Made by a program: the position numbers and the translations under genes
Shown: piece by piece, positions 46,175 through 54,782 of the stretch
How the letters are laid out: each line of letters starts with the position of its first letter
Position numbering within the stretch: position 1 is the stretch's first letter
NCBI RefSeq assembly: GCF_002368395.1
Contig: NZ_AP018254.1
Location: forward strand, 5,828,001 to 5,892,000
Length of the DNA stretch: 64,000 bases
Reading direction: 5' to 3'
DNA from: Calothrix sp. NIES-3974
GTDB lineage: Bacteria; Cyanobacteriota; Cyanobacteriia; Cyanobacteriales; Nostocaceae
The notes under the pieces: generated by a model
Database searches by the model: none
Told to the model about the DNA's origin: nothing
Seen by the model: only the letters and a program-made list of their open reading frames with translations

Positions 46175-47323
46175 ATGGCCCCATCATTGCGATCGCATCT
46201 CAAGCGTCGGAAACTTCAAAAACTGTATCAACTCAAAAAATACTATAATCCCGATGATGTTCCTGGGGAGCTTGTGCTTCCCACGGAAGCAACAGCAACG
46301 GAAATTCGTCTGATTGATTATAACGAGACCGACTGGATCGAGCGGAAAAATCTGACAGTGGAGGAATGTTGTCCCTATCTGGACACTGAATCCGTCTCGT
46401 GGATTGATGTTCAAGGTTTAGGAAACCGGGAAACTATTGAAAACCTAGGGAAATTATTTGGATTACATCGATTACTCCTGGAAGACGTATTCAATATGCT
46501 GGAACGTCCGAAAATGGAGGACTACGGCGAACAAATAGTAATTATTGCGCGGATGGTGACACCCCCCAAGGAGGGTGAAAGGTTTTCCCATGAACAGGTT
46601 AGCTTTGTCTTGGGGAAATCCTATTTATTAACTATCCAGGAAGAAAAATCCTATGATTGCTTTGAACCTGTACGGATGCGATTAGAAAAAAATCGTGGCA
46701 TAATTCGCAAGCGAGGGGCAGATTATTTAACCTATGCCTTAATTGATGCAATTATTGACGGTTTTTTCCCGGTATTAGAGCATTTTGGCGAACGAATCGA
46801 AGATTTAGAAGCAGAAGTCATCGAAAATCCTACCTCCCAAACCCTGCAAAAAATCTATGCCATCCGTCGCGATTTATTACAATTACGTCGAGCAATTTGG
46901 CCACAACGGGATGTAATTAATATTTTAATCCGTGATGGTAGTGGTCTAATTCATGAAGACGTGCGTCTAGGTTTTCGAGACTGTTACGACCACGCAGTTC
47001 AAGTCATAGACATGGTAGAAACCTACCGGGAACTGACCTCCGGACTCATGGATGTGTACCTTTCGGTGGTGGGAAACAAGATGAACGAAATCATGAAAAC
47101 CCTCACCGTCATTTCTTCTATTTTTATTCCCCTCACATTTATTGCTGGAATTTACGGAATGAACTTCAATCCGGAAAAATCACCGTATAATATGCCTGAA
47201 TTAAATTCCTATTGGGGATATGTACTATGTTTAGGTATGATGTTAGCGATCGCCATTGGGTTATTATGGTTTTTTTGGCGACGAGGTTGGTTAACAAATA
47301 GCTCAACGCGAATTGGAAATTGA
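46175..47323 (+). CDS. corA: CorA family magnesium/cobalt transporter
   Basis: 382 residues from the ATG at 46175 (a TTG three codons earlier is also in frame). A large soluble N-terminal domain with ...VSWIDVQGLGNRETIENLGKLFGLH leads to a long helix. Two C-terminal transmembrane segments (about 322-342 and 355-375) flank the signature Y-G-M-N-F loop that forms the pore entrance. It is the main housekeeping Mg2+ channel type. The C-terminal WFFWRRGWL is typical. No Mg-sensing leader was seen in the short upstream region. Confidence 0.92.
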   Translation: MAPSLRSHLKRRKLQKLYQLKKYYNPDDVPGELVLPTEATATEIRLIDYNETDWIERKNLTVEECCPYLDTESVSWIDVQGLGNRETIENLGKLFGLHRLLLEDVFNMLERPKMEDYGEQIVIIARMVTPPKEGERFSHEQVSFVLGKSYLLTIQEEKSYDCFEPVRMRLEKNRGIIRKRGADYLTYALIDAIIDGFFPVLEHFGERIEDLEAEVIENPTSQTLQKIYAIRRDLLQLRRAIWPQRDVINILIRDGSGLIHEDVRLGFRDCYDHAVQVIDMVETYRELTSGLMDVYLSVVGNKMNEIMKTLTVISSIFIPLTFIAGIYGMNFNPEKSPYNMPELNSYWGYVLCLGMMLAIAIGLLWFFWRRGWLTNSSTRIGN

Positions 47324-47389
47324 CGAATATATATTTCGCACTCTGATATATTTCTTTGTCGGATTGTTGACTGTTGACAGGTGACGGTC

Positions 47390-47415
47390 GAGACGTAGTA
47401 ATGCTACGTCTTTTT
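47390..47415 (+). terminator. Hairpin and T-run after corA
   Basis: GAGACGTAGTAATGCTACGTC hairpin followed by TTTTT, a plausible rho-independent terminator made from the dispersed GACGTAGC palindrome family. Confidence 0.7.
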
Positions 47416-47485
47416 GAGTATTAACCGTGTAAAGTATATTCGTAATTTGTATTGATAATTCATAATCGGGAGTGAGGAGGAAAAC

Positions 47486-48199
47486 ATGTCTACAGCCAAT
47501 AATAATTTATTAGTGATGACTTTTTACGTCATCGGGTTAGCCTACACCTTCAACCGGATGATTGACTCCATCGATGACAGAATCAAATTTGTCATGGATA
47601 AAAAAGCCATCGAAGAAAAACTTAAAGAATACGGAATTGACAATACCGTCGGTATTACCTTGAAATTTAATCCTTCCTATGAACTCGACGAACTCAAGGA
47701 ATTAATCCTCATCCTGGAAAATAAATCCGAAAATCGCGGAATTTATATCGACTGGGACAACTGCTCCATCGTTGTGGAACATGATAAATCCTCCCGCCGC
47801 GTTATCCGTAAATCCCCTGATGTCACCCGCGACCTTGGTATCACCCAAATCCCTAGCTTGGTAGCTCCGAAAAAAACCCTTGTTCAAGGACTGACTGCGG
47901 AAGATGTATTTACCTTTGATGCAGAAAAACAGACCTATTCTAATACTAAAGCACTCATAGATATTATTGGCAAAGGACTCAAAGAAAGTCCCGTCAAAGC
48001 AAAACGCATTCTCTACAAGGACTTTATGAGTCGGAAGAAAACCCTGGAATTTTCCCTACAACTGGTATTACGAATCTCCGAACTGCGGGTGGGACTTGTT
48101 CCAGGAGAAGATAGACCACCGATGTATCTAATTAACTGTCCCGTCACTATTAGTAAACTTCCCTGGACCTACGCCATGCCTTGGAACAAGAGAAGATAA
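47486..48199 (+). CDS. Conserved-looking hypothetical protein with N-terminal hydrophobic segment
   Basis: 237 residues. Residues 7-25 (NLLVMTFYVIGLAYTFNRM) could be a membrane anchor; the rest is soluble and alpha/beta (VGITLKFNPSYELDELKELI, YIDWDNCSIVVEHD). The C-terminal NCPVTISKLPWTYAMPW is distinctive. GGAGGA lies 6 bases before the ATG, a strong ribosome binding site. I do not recognise a family and there is no operon partner. Confidence 0.6.
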   Translation: MSTANNNLLVMTFYVIGLAYTFNRMIDSIDDRIKFVMDKKAIEEKLKEYGIDNTVGITLKFNPSYELDELKELILILENKSENRGIYIDWDNCSIVVEHDKSSRRVIRKSPDVTRDLGITQIPSLVAPKKTLVQGLTAEDVFTFDAEKQTYSNTKALIDIIGKGLKESPVKAKRILYKDFMSRKKTLEFSLQLVLRISELRVGLVPGEDRPPMYLINCPVTISKLPWTYAMPWNKRR

Positions 48200-48389
48200 A
48201 TACCATATCACGGTATTTACTGAAGAGGCAGTGGTCTATGGCATAATTTTAAAGATTCGTAGTAGTGGCTTTAGCTCTGAAAACGCTTTGGTATACTACT
48301 ACGTGCCTTTATTTACCCATCAAAATTAATGTAGTGTAAGTAGGTAGGTGCAATTAAGCATAAAACCGCAACGCAACCAATTATTCGGC

Positions 48390-48447
48390 GTAGAGACGAC
48401 CCGACGGGTCGTCTCTACGCCCGTACAGACGCGATATATCGCGTCTC
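48390..48447. repeat. Pair of dispersed palindromes
   Basis: A GTAGAGACGACCCG / CGGGTCGTCTCTAC hairpin (48390-48418) is followed by a perfect AGACGCGATATATCGCGTCT (48427-48446). The same two-palindrome order occurs at 4451-4542 and 15604-15658, so they travel as a unit. Confidence 0.85.
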
Positions 48448-48474
48448 TCCCTACTCCCTGTACAGTTCAGAATG

Positions 48475-48885
48475 CTATTTGGGACTACTGTAGGACACCT
48501 TACCATGCTCATCAATTGTTAAACGATGTTCACGATTGCGATCGCTTGCTAAACTACCTAAAGATGAGATTGTAATGGGAACCGTCGCAGCTAAACGACC
48601 ATTGACCGTGAAGGAATCTTCCCCACTACGTTTAAATTTCCAGATGTGTTCTTGTCCAGGAAGGACATTACGAATTTCAAAGGTTTTATCCCTTAACTTG
48701 ACTTGCATAAAATTGAGGGTATTGCTCGATTGATTTCGCAAAACCAGCATCGTTTGCGATTCTTCCACCGCAGCACATCCGCGCATCCCCAAACAACATA
48801 ATCCAACTAGTATTGACACAGCCCTAATTCGTTTAAACAGCACACGTTTCGATATCCGTTTCGATACTTTCTTTTTTAACGCCAT
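48475..48885 (-). CDS. Hypothetical exported protein
   Basis: 136 residues. A very basic N-terminus (MALKKKVSKRISKRVLFKR) precedes a hydrophobic stretch and CCLGMRGC, which could be a lipoprotein or type I signal. The remainder is beta-rich (LVLRNQSSNTLNFMQVKL, VPITISSLG). No family recognised. It is transcribed alone on the minus strand. Confidence 0.5.
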   Translation of the reverse strand: MALKKKVSKRISKRVLFKRIRAVSILVGLCCLGMRGCAAVEESQTMLVLRNQSSNTLNFMQVKLRDKTFEIRNVLPGQEHIWKFKRSGEDSFTVNGRLAATVPITISSLGSLASDRNREHRLTIDEHGKVSYSSPK

Positions 48886-49694
48886 AGCACTATCTCTCCG
48901 TACCGATAAATACTGAGAATACGTAGGTGAAATTTAAAACTTTATAATTAGATAGTGCCCAAAAATCCCAATGAGATTACAAGCTATGAAAATATTTTGG
49001 ATCTGAGAAGATTATATTTTGTACGCGGATATATTTTCTTTTTGGCTTGTTGACGGTTGACAGGTGACAGTTGACCGTCCTATTTGATGGTTGATCGACG
49101 GTTGACGCTAATACCAATTGTTGGATTAAAACTATTCCCTATCCAGATGACCCGACGGGTCGTCTCTACTCCCTACCCTCACGCTTCAGATTTTTCCGCA
49201 GACTCTATTTCGGATTTGGTCAAAAAATAAAAAAATTACTCTGTATACCAAGGAGAGTTTCAGCAATTTGCTTTGGTTTTGGTATACAGAGGTAAATTGA
49301 TTCATGCAGATGATTCTATCAAACACTAAAAACATCAAACCGTGTTGCCAAAATGGCAATTAATACCCCAAATTGGATTCTAGATTGTTCTGGGGAGATA
49401 ACCTGACTCTGTGAAAAGCCACGGTAAGAGGATGTTTTAAAAGTCGATTTTAATACTTGAATTATCGTTTTTGGGAATGGGAAGAGACGCGACATGTCGC
49501 GTCCGTACTCTCGAAGGAAAAATCAGCTTGTATAACCCCATGTCCAGAGTCAGGACGATAGTCAAAATAGTGATAATTAATACTTGACAAACAACCTCTA
49601 GGGATAATTAGGACTTATTGAAAAATAGACGACCCGACGGGTTGTCTCTACCCATTCCCTACCCCTACTAAAAGACTTGTTCAGCAGACCCTAA
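48886..49694. repeat. Repeat-rich intergenic region with MITE-like family 1, copy 1
   Basis: 809 noncoding bases. A 13-bp inverted repeat CTCTGTATACCAA ... TTGGTATACAGAG lies at 49239-49251 and 49279-49291. The family 1 element is at 49428-49598 (171 bases, ends GAGGATGTTT and AACAACCTC, flanks TAA and TAG). CCCGACGGG-type hairpins are at 49146-49166 and 49626-49650, and the TCTGCGGAAAAA-type motif is present inverted at about 49171-49203. Confidence 0.8.
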
Positions 49695-50384
49695 TTAGCT
49701 AAATAAATGGTTCCAGATGCGGAACCAACAGCGACGTATTTTTTGCCAAATCGATTCAGTTCTTCTACGGTTGACCCGCTCGGAGTAAGAAGTTTTGACG
49801 TGATATTGAACCCGTGAGGGATTTTTTCGATGATAGGATTGGTGATGGGTGGTTTGGGGTTTTTTCCCGCGAAAATGCCATTCTAGGGAAGCAGCTTTGT
49901 TGAGGTCTGCGGTTGCACGAATTTCTAGACCCAATTGGGAACAGGATAGACCTCGGTATTTATAGGCTTCGATGTAGTATGGATTAGCTTTAATCGCTTG
50001 GGTAAAAAATGCGATCGCTTGTTCATAATCCCCTTGCTGCACTTTTTCTACACCCTGTTGATAGAAAAACTCAGCTGCGGATACCCTTGTATGTACATTT
50101 ACCCTTGTTCCGGAGGAGTTAACCGGGTTTTCAGGTGCTTTTGCAACTTTATCTTCCCCATTATCCTCCACCTCCTCTGACTTTAAAGCTTGGTAAGCTG
50201 CATTAATCTCCTTAATCTTTTCTTCGGCAATTAATTTATCTTCTTTTGTTGTAAAACGGTCGGGATGCCAAATTTTGACTAGTTCTCGATATGCACTTTT
50301 AATTTTCGTCTGGGAAGTTCCCGGTGTAACTCCTAGAACCTGATATGCAAGACGAATATCAAACCAGCCTCTTTGCTCCGCCAT
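49695..50384 (-). CDS. J-domain protein with TPR repeats
   Basis: 229 residues. An N-terminal J domain (about 10-70) has the HPD motif (IWHPDRF) needed to stimulate Hsp70 ATPase. It is followed by a low-complexity charged linker and two TPR units (about 108-175, FYQQGVEKVQQGDYEQAIAFF and ...YIEAYKYRGLSCSQLG). A basic Arg/His-rich tail ends RIWNHLFS. A J-TPR combination suggests a substrate-adaptor co-chaperone. It is not linked to dnaK here. Confidence 0.85.
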   Translation of the reverse strand: MAEQRGWFDIRLAYQVLGVTPGTSQTKIKSAYRELVKIWHPDRFTTKEDKLIAEEKIKEINAAYQALKSEEVEDNGEDKVAKAPENPVNSSGTRVNVHTRVSAAEFFYQQGVEKVQQGDYEQAIAFFTQAIKANPYYIEAYKYRGLSCSQLGLEIRATADLNKAASLEWHFRGKKPQTTHHQSYHRKNPSRVQYHVKTSYSERVNRRRTESIWQKIRRCWFRIWNHLFS

Positions 50385-50907
50385 TTTTTATACTTTAAGG
50401 GTAAATTTAAGATTTTGATAGCAATCCTATTTCAGTAGTGAAAAACATTGGTTTTGGTTGTTGACTGTTGACTGTATTCTGCGGGAAGGCTTCTCTAGAA
50501 GAAGTCGCGCAACGCGCATCTATACCTATGAATGTTAACGGTTAACAACCTTAAATGTAAGATTTTAGAAATCCTCAACGGATTGCTATATCTATTTATA
50601 TCTATATTAACTACAGAAATTAGACTTTGAGTATTATTCCCTTGAGATAGCAAAAATATGATGATTTCCTTTCCTCTGTTAAAATTTTTCAATAGTATTT
50701 TTGAAGTCAGTAAAATCCACATTAATCACCAATCCCTAGAAATGGCAGGGAGTAGAGAAAAGACGTAACATGTTACGTCTGTAGGAGCATAGAAAGAAAA
50801 TCGAGAGGCGATTGCAAGCTTATAATTTACTTGTGATTTATTTCGGGTAAGCGTTTTCCAATCCAAAATCCCACATCTAATTACCCCCAAGTCCCATCCC
50901 CAACCCT
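50385..50907. repeat. Intergenic region with a family 2-related element
   Basis: A longer divergent family 2 element is at about 50419-50590 (TAGCAATCCTATTTCAG to GGATTGCTATA), with a hairpin insertion 'gaaggcttctctagaagaag' in its middle. The palindrome AGACGTAACATGTTACGTCT is at 50761-50780. The 'ccaatccaaaatc' motif lies just before the GNAT start. Confidence 0.7.
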
Positions 50908-51465
50908 ATGAATCAGCATTTGACCTTACCACCTCATATTTCCATTCGTCGCGCTACAGTCAAAGATAAATGGGAAATTCAAACCCTATTATTAACATGG
51001 GATGATAATCGACAGGTGGCGAATTATAATCTTTATATCCTGATGACTTGGTCGGTAATTCTGGTAATTGTTTTCATTTACAGTTGGCTGCTGGCGGTAT
51101 GTATTTTTGGTATTTATCTGCTTTCTGAATATGCCTTTAAATCCTATAATACCTTTTGGGTAATTGAAGCCAATCAAGTCATATTAGGGTGTGCAGAATT
51201 AAGAAATATGCGTCAGCATTCGTTATTATTCAATGTCTGTATCAAGCGTAAATATCGACATCAAAAATTGGGATCTTATTTAATTAAGCATATAATTCAA
51301 TATGCCAAAAAACCACTATATCTGGGTTGCTATCAAGAATTAATCCCCTTTTATTCCCGCTTTGGATTTACAGTTATTAGTCCTAATCTACTATCATTAG
51401 AAATTCAGTTCAGCCTGGGATTAAATCAAGGCAATCCCATCATTCCGATGGTTCTGTGGGAATAA
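50908..51465 (+). CDS. GNAT-family acetyltransferase with hydrophobic insertion
   Basis: 185 residues. GNAT elements are ISIRRATVKDKWEIQTLL at the N-terminus, FWVIEANQVILGCAELR (beta 2-3), and the acetyl-CoA motif A region CIKRKYRHQKLGSYLIKHIIQYA (Q/RxxGxG/S). The C-terminal LGCYQELIPFYSRFGF is the usual beta 5 to helix 4 segment. Between helix 1 and beta 2 is a run of about 34 hydrophobic residues (about 43-76, ILMTWSVILVIVFIYSW then LLAVCIFGIYLLSEY), long enough for two membrane passes. This would tether the enzyme to a membrane. Its substrate is unknown. Confidence 0.78.
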   Translation: MNQHLTLPPHISIRRATVKDKWEIQTLLLTWDDNRQVANYNLYILMTWSVILVIVFIYSWLLAVCIFGIYLLSEYAFKSYNTFWVIEANQVILGCAELRNMRQHSLLFNVCIKRKYRHQKLGSYLIKHIIQYAKKPLYLGCYQELIPFYSRFGFTVISPNLLSLEIQFSLGLNQGNPIIPMVLWE

Positions 51466-51655
51466 TCCTTGTCGCAAAAGTCGGGTTTTAACGTAATTTA
51501 GGACTGGAAATAGGGAGAAGGGAGTAGGTAATAGTACGGCAGGGTGAAAATTAGTCTAATTCAACACCAAGTATCGGGAATATCCATAAAAATTGCAAAA
51601 TTTCGTTACAATTTAAGCATCAAGAGAGATTACTCTGCGCTTAAATATACTGCAC

Positions 51656-53212
51656 ATGAAACTTATCTCCGAACCTGCGATCGCGATCAAAATCAGCAAA
51701 ATGAAGCACCGGGTACGGTGGAAACATCGTAGCGTCATCCAGATGGGAATTGATCAAACACGGATGGTATTGGACGACGGAAAGCAAGATCAAGGTCAGT
51801 TTTCCTTCATGGTGATTGGGGATACGGGAACTCGTTCTACCTACACCCAACACCCCCAAAGGTTAATAGCTGAATCAATGTTGAAGCATCGGGATGATTG
51901 TGCTTTTACCTTGCATACTGGTGATGTAATTTACGTTGTTGGTTCCTCTGAGTATTATCCCCAAAATTTTATTGAACCCTATCGTGAGTTTTTATTTGGA
52001 GGAGAAAATCCCCGCAGTATTCGCTATGACCGCATGTTGTTTGAAAAGCCGATACTACCAGTTTTAGGTAATCACGACTACTACGATGTACCTTGGATCT
52101 ATCGCTTAGTGGCTGGTAGTACAAAAAGTCTGAGAAAATTGTTTAAATACAAAGACTCAGAAATTGGTTGGCATGGTTCTAATCAGGGAGATGCATTTGC
52201 TAGGGCATTTATTGATTATTTAGCCCAGATTCCCGAAGCCGAGTTAGCACACCACTTTGACTCATTTTACAATGCCAAGACGGATACGGGTCGAGTATTG
52301 CGCTATTTACCGGGATTTTTTACCCGGATTCCCAATCGTTACTATACATTTTCCTACGGGGGGATAGATTTTTTTGCCCTGGATTCTAATACCTTTAATG
52401 TTCCCACACCCATTCCCCATACCCGTGAAGGAGATGCAACCCGTCATCAACTAGAAAAACGTCGTCAACAAATCGAGCAGGAAGAAGTCGAAATTATTAC
52501 TGCGATCGCCAAATTAGATCGGGAAAATCCAGAACACACAGAGCAGTTAGAAGCACTCACTGGGAAACTCAATCAAATTGATGAAATCAAAATTGATATT
52601 GAGAAGCAATTACAAGAACCAGGTAATCTCGTATATGATACCGAACAACTGGAATGGTTAACCAATCGCTTGATTGCATCATGGCAAAACCCAGAAATAC
52701 GCGGACGGGTATTATATTTCCACCATCCTCCCTTTGTCACGGAAGCAACTAAATGGCATCAAGCTCAAACCTTAGCGGTGCGTCATCGTTTACGGGAAGT
52801 TTTTGACAATGTGGAGCGGGTGATTGGCAAAGACCGGAATCAGCGTCCGATTGTTGATTTAATTTTAAACGGACATGCCCATTGTTTAGAATATTTAACC
52901 ACCGCAGATACGGGACATGCTGATACAGGGATTAATTGTTTAGTCTGTGGAGGAAGCGGTCATCGTCCCCGTCGTCAACGTGAGGACAACAATCAGTTGA
53001 TGGAGGTAGTCGATGGGAAGCAGCGCAAAGTAGCTGATTCCCACCTGTTTGTTGGGTGTAATGGGTACAATTCCAAGCGTCGTTTACCCTATTCCTTTGT
53101 GCGCATAGATGTGCAGGATGGTACACCTCCCAGATTTATTGTTCGTCCCTATGTGTGGGAACGGTATCAAAAGCAATGGTTTAGTTATGAGTTAGATCCG
53201 TTTGAGTTTTAG
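51656..53212 (+). CDS. Calcineurin-like metallophosphoesterase, purple acid phosphatase-type motifs
   Basis: 518 residues. All five metal motifs are visible: GDTGT (GDxG), GDVIY (GDxxY), GNHDYYD (GNHD), HHPPF and NGHAH (GHxH), the purple acid phosphatase-like set. Between the third and fourth motifs is a charged helical insertion, predicted coiled coil (QLEKRRQQIEQEEVEIITA ... NQIDEIKIDIEKQL). No signal peptide was found at the ATG. The C-terminal YKQWFSYELDPFEF type end is intact. The ORF is open upstream only as noncoding. Substrate unknown. Confidence 0.83.
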   Translation: MKLISEPAIAIKISKMKHRVRWKHRSVIQMGIDQTRMVLDDGKQDQGQFSFMVIGDTGTRSTYTQHPQRLIAESMLKHRDDCAFTLHTGDVIYVVGSSEYYPQNFIEPYREFLFGGENPRSIRYDRMLFEKPILPVLGNHDYYDVPWIYRLVAGSTKSLRKLFKYKDSEIGWHGSNQGDAFARAFIDYLAQIPEAELAHHFDSFYNAKTDTGRVLRYLPGFFTRIPNRYYTFSYGGIDFFALDSNTFNVPTPIPHTREGDATRHQLEKRRQQIEQEEVEIITAIAKLDRENPEHTEQLEALTGKLNQIDEIKIDIEKQLQEPGNLVYDTEQLEWLTNRLIASWQNPEIRGRVLYFHHPPFVTEATKWHQAQTLAVRHRLREVFDNVERVIGKDRNQRPIVDLILNGHAHCLEYLTTADTGHADTGINCLVCGGSGHRPRRQREDNNQLMEVVDGKQRKVADSHLFVGCNGYNSKRRLPYSFVRIDVQDGTPPRFIVRPYVWERYQKQWFSYELDPFEF

Positions 53213-53384
53213 TTCCGGGGGTGCTACCGTTGTACTTTGGAGCTGATACATTTTGGGGAGCTTTCGGGTGTAGGGAAAGAAAATGTATCAAAATCAAAAG
53301 TTGAGTGAAATGGTATTAGCTGATTTAAGACAGCGACCACTCATAACGGGGATAGTTTTAAGCGATCGCATGGTTGGGAGAAAG

Positions 53385-53745
53385 AGCGATCGCTCCTAAG
53401 AGGATGTTTGTCAAGTATTAATTATCACTATTTTGACTATCGTCCTGACTCTGGAGATGGGGTTATAAAGCTGATTTTTCCTTCGAGAGTACAGACGCGA
53501 CTTGTCGCGTCTCTTCCTATTCCCAAAAACGATAATTCAAGTATTAAAATCGACTTTTAAAACATCCTCTAACAGAGTGCGCTACTATCAATTTAGTTAG
53601 TTCTGCTCTCAGAATTCATTGTGGCTACACTCCTTAACATCAACGAAGCTTGACTACAAGAGGTGTTAGCACTTGACGGGTGAGCATTGATTCTCTGGTG
53701 GAAACGGCACTGCGCGAATATATTCAACGTCGCAAGCGGCTGAAA
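53385..53745 (+). repeat. Duplicated antitoxin segment interrupted by a MITE-like element
   Basis: 188 bases of this segment match 54112-54303 (192 bases), the difference being a 4-base deletion in the antitoxin remnant. A further 173 bases are the family 1 element plus one copy of its TAA target duplication. The two arms are therefore a filled and an empty version of the same site. Confidence 0.85.
53400..53569 (-). mobile_element. MITE-like element, family 1, copy 2
   Basis: 170 bases with perfect 10-base inverted ends (GAGGATGTTT ... AAACATCCTC), flanked by TAA on both sides (53397-53399 and 53570-53572). The uninterrupted target CTCCTAACAG survives at 54121, so the 3-base duplication is demonstrated. 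It is the inverted copy of 49428-49598 and carries the AGACGCGACTTGTCGCGTCT palindrome in its centre. No ORF; a transposase in trans is needed. Confidence 0.85.
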
Positions 53746-53755
53746 TTTATGTAGA
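53621..53755 (+). pseudogene. Decayed VapB-type antitoxin gene
   Basis: A duplicate of the intact antitoxin at 54175. The reading frame is broken by TTA to TGA at 53651 and by a 4-base deletion near 53677, and homology stops after the 'cgcaagcggctgaaa' segment. It has no toxin partner. Confidence 0.85.
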
Positions 53756-53816
53756 ATTAAAGAAAATTATGTTTAGCAAATAATGAAAATGCTTTTGAGA
53801 AAAGGAAGCGAATTAT

Positions 53817-54071
53817 ATGAATATTGAAAAAACTATTGCAGAAAAAGTACGGGTATTGTCACCAGAAAAACAACACCAGGTATTAGCCTTTATTAATCTA
53901 CTAGAAAACGATGAATGGGAACTTTTATATCAAGGAAAATTTCAAGAATTACAGCAGGAAATTAATCTAGGAATTGCAGCAGCTAATAGAGGTGAATTTG
54001 TGGATGCGGAAGAACTATTTTCAGGTTTAAGAAAAAAACTCCAAGAAAAACGTACTCAGGCTGGGCAATGA
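53817..54071 (+). CDS. Antitoxin-like protein (DUF2281/ParD-type)
   Basis: 84 residues. The N-terminal VRVLSPEKQHQVLAFINLLE is of the DUF2281 antitoxin type, and the C-terminal INLGIAAANRGEFVDAEELFSGLRKKL resembles the toxin-binding tail of ParD-like antitoxins. Its TGA overlaps the ATG of the next frame (ATGA at 54068-54071), the usual coupling of antitoxin to toxin, but that toxin frame is truncated after about 15 residues. The protein would therefore be an orphan antitoxin. Confidence 0.72.
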   Translation: MNIEKTIAEKVRVLSPEKQHQVLAFINLLENDEWELLYQGKFQELQQEINLGIAAANRGEFVDAEELFSGLRKKLQEKRTQAGQ

Positions 54072-54160
54072 CCAATATTTGTAAATTTACAGTTCCAGCC
54101 AGTCGAGTTATAGCGATCACTCCTAACAGATTGCGCTACTATCAATTTAGTCAGTTGTGA
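54068..54160 (+). pseudogene. Truncated ParE/RelE-type toxin remnant
   Basis: It opens at the ATGA overlap with the antitoxin and reads MTNICKFTVPASR, which looks like the start of a ParE/RelE toxin. From about 54112 it passes into the duplicated upstream segment of the vapB gene and stops at 54160. The duplication boundary coincides with the truncation point. Confidence 0.5.
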
Positions 54161-54174
54161 TCTCAGAATTAATT

Positions 54175-54375
54175 GTGGCTACACTCCTTAACATCAACGA
54201 AGCTTTACTACAAGAGGCATTAGCACTTGACGACCAGGTGAGCATTGATTCTCTGGTGGAAACAGCACTGCGCGAATATATTCAACGTCGTAAGCGGCTG
54301 AAAGTGTTAGAACTTTTTAATACTATCGATTATGACGAAGGCTATGACTACAAACACCAACGTCAGCAAACATGA
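54175..54375 (+). CDS. VapB-type antitoxin
   Basis: 66 residues from the GTG at 54175 (MATLLNINEALLQEALALDD). A GTG six codons earlier (54157) is also possible. The sequence has the N-terminal DNA-binding pattern of VapB/MazE-like antitoxins (INEALLQEALAL ... SIDSLVETALREYIQRRKRL) and an acidic tail (NTIDYDEGYDYKHQ) that would bind the toxin. Its TGA overlaps the ATG of vapC. A decayed duplicate lies 0.55 kb upstream. Confidence 0.85.
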   Translation: MATLLNINEALLQEALALDDQVSIDSLVETALREYIQRRKRLKVLELFNTIDYDEGYDYKHQRQQT

Positions 54376-54782
54376 GTGTAATTGTCGATACTTCTGTTTG
54401 GTCACTGGCTCTGCGTCGGAGAACGCCACCCGATTCTTCCCCTGCCGTCACAATATTGCAGAATTTAATCACTGACGACCAAGTTGCTTTGCTAGGGTCA
54501 ATTCGCCAAGAAATTCTTTCTGGAATCCGCAATTTTGAACAGTTTACCCGTCTGCGAGATTACCTGCGAGCTTTCCCAGATTTAGAACTCATAGCTGAAG
54601 ACTACGAACTCGCCGCAGAGTTTTTTAATACCTGTCGCAGCAATGGTATTCAGGGTTCAAATACTGATTTTTTGATTTGTGCTGTTGCTCATCGTCGAAG
54701 CTACAGCATCCTGACTACTGATAATGATTTTTACACTTTTCGGACATATATCCCGATTATTCTATTGCCTATTGACACTTAG
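54372..54782 (+). CDS. vapC: VapC-type PIN-domain RNase toxin
   Basis: 136-residue PIN domain. The acidic active-site residues are in place: D6 (VIVDTSVW), E43-type (RQEILSGI), D near 96 (SNTDFLICA) and D near 115 (TTDNDF). VapC toxins cleave tRNA or rRNA and are neutralised by the VapB encoded just upstream with a 4-base overlap. This is the only intact toxin-antitoxin pair in the island. Confidence 0.9.
   Translation: MSVIVDTSVWSLALRRRTPPDSSPAVTILQNLITDDQVALLGSIRQEILSGIRNFEQFTRLRDYLRAFPDLELIAEDYELAAEFFNTCRSNGIQGSNTDFLICAVAHRRSYSILTTDNDFYTFRTYIPIILLPIDT

Noticed and set aside
49428-53569. Composite transposon bounded by the two inverted family 1 elements
   Set aside because: No transposase or passenger signature lies between them; the enclosed genes look like ordinary chromosomal genes, and each copy has its own flanking trinucleotides, so independent insertions are simpler.
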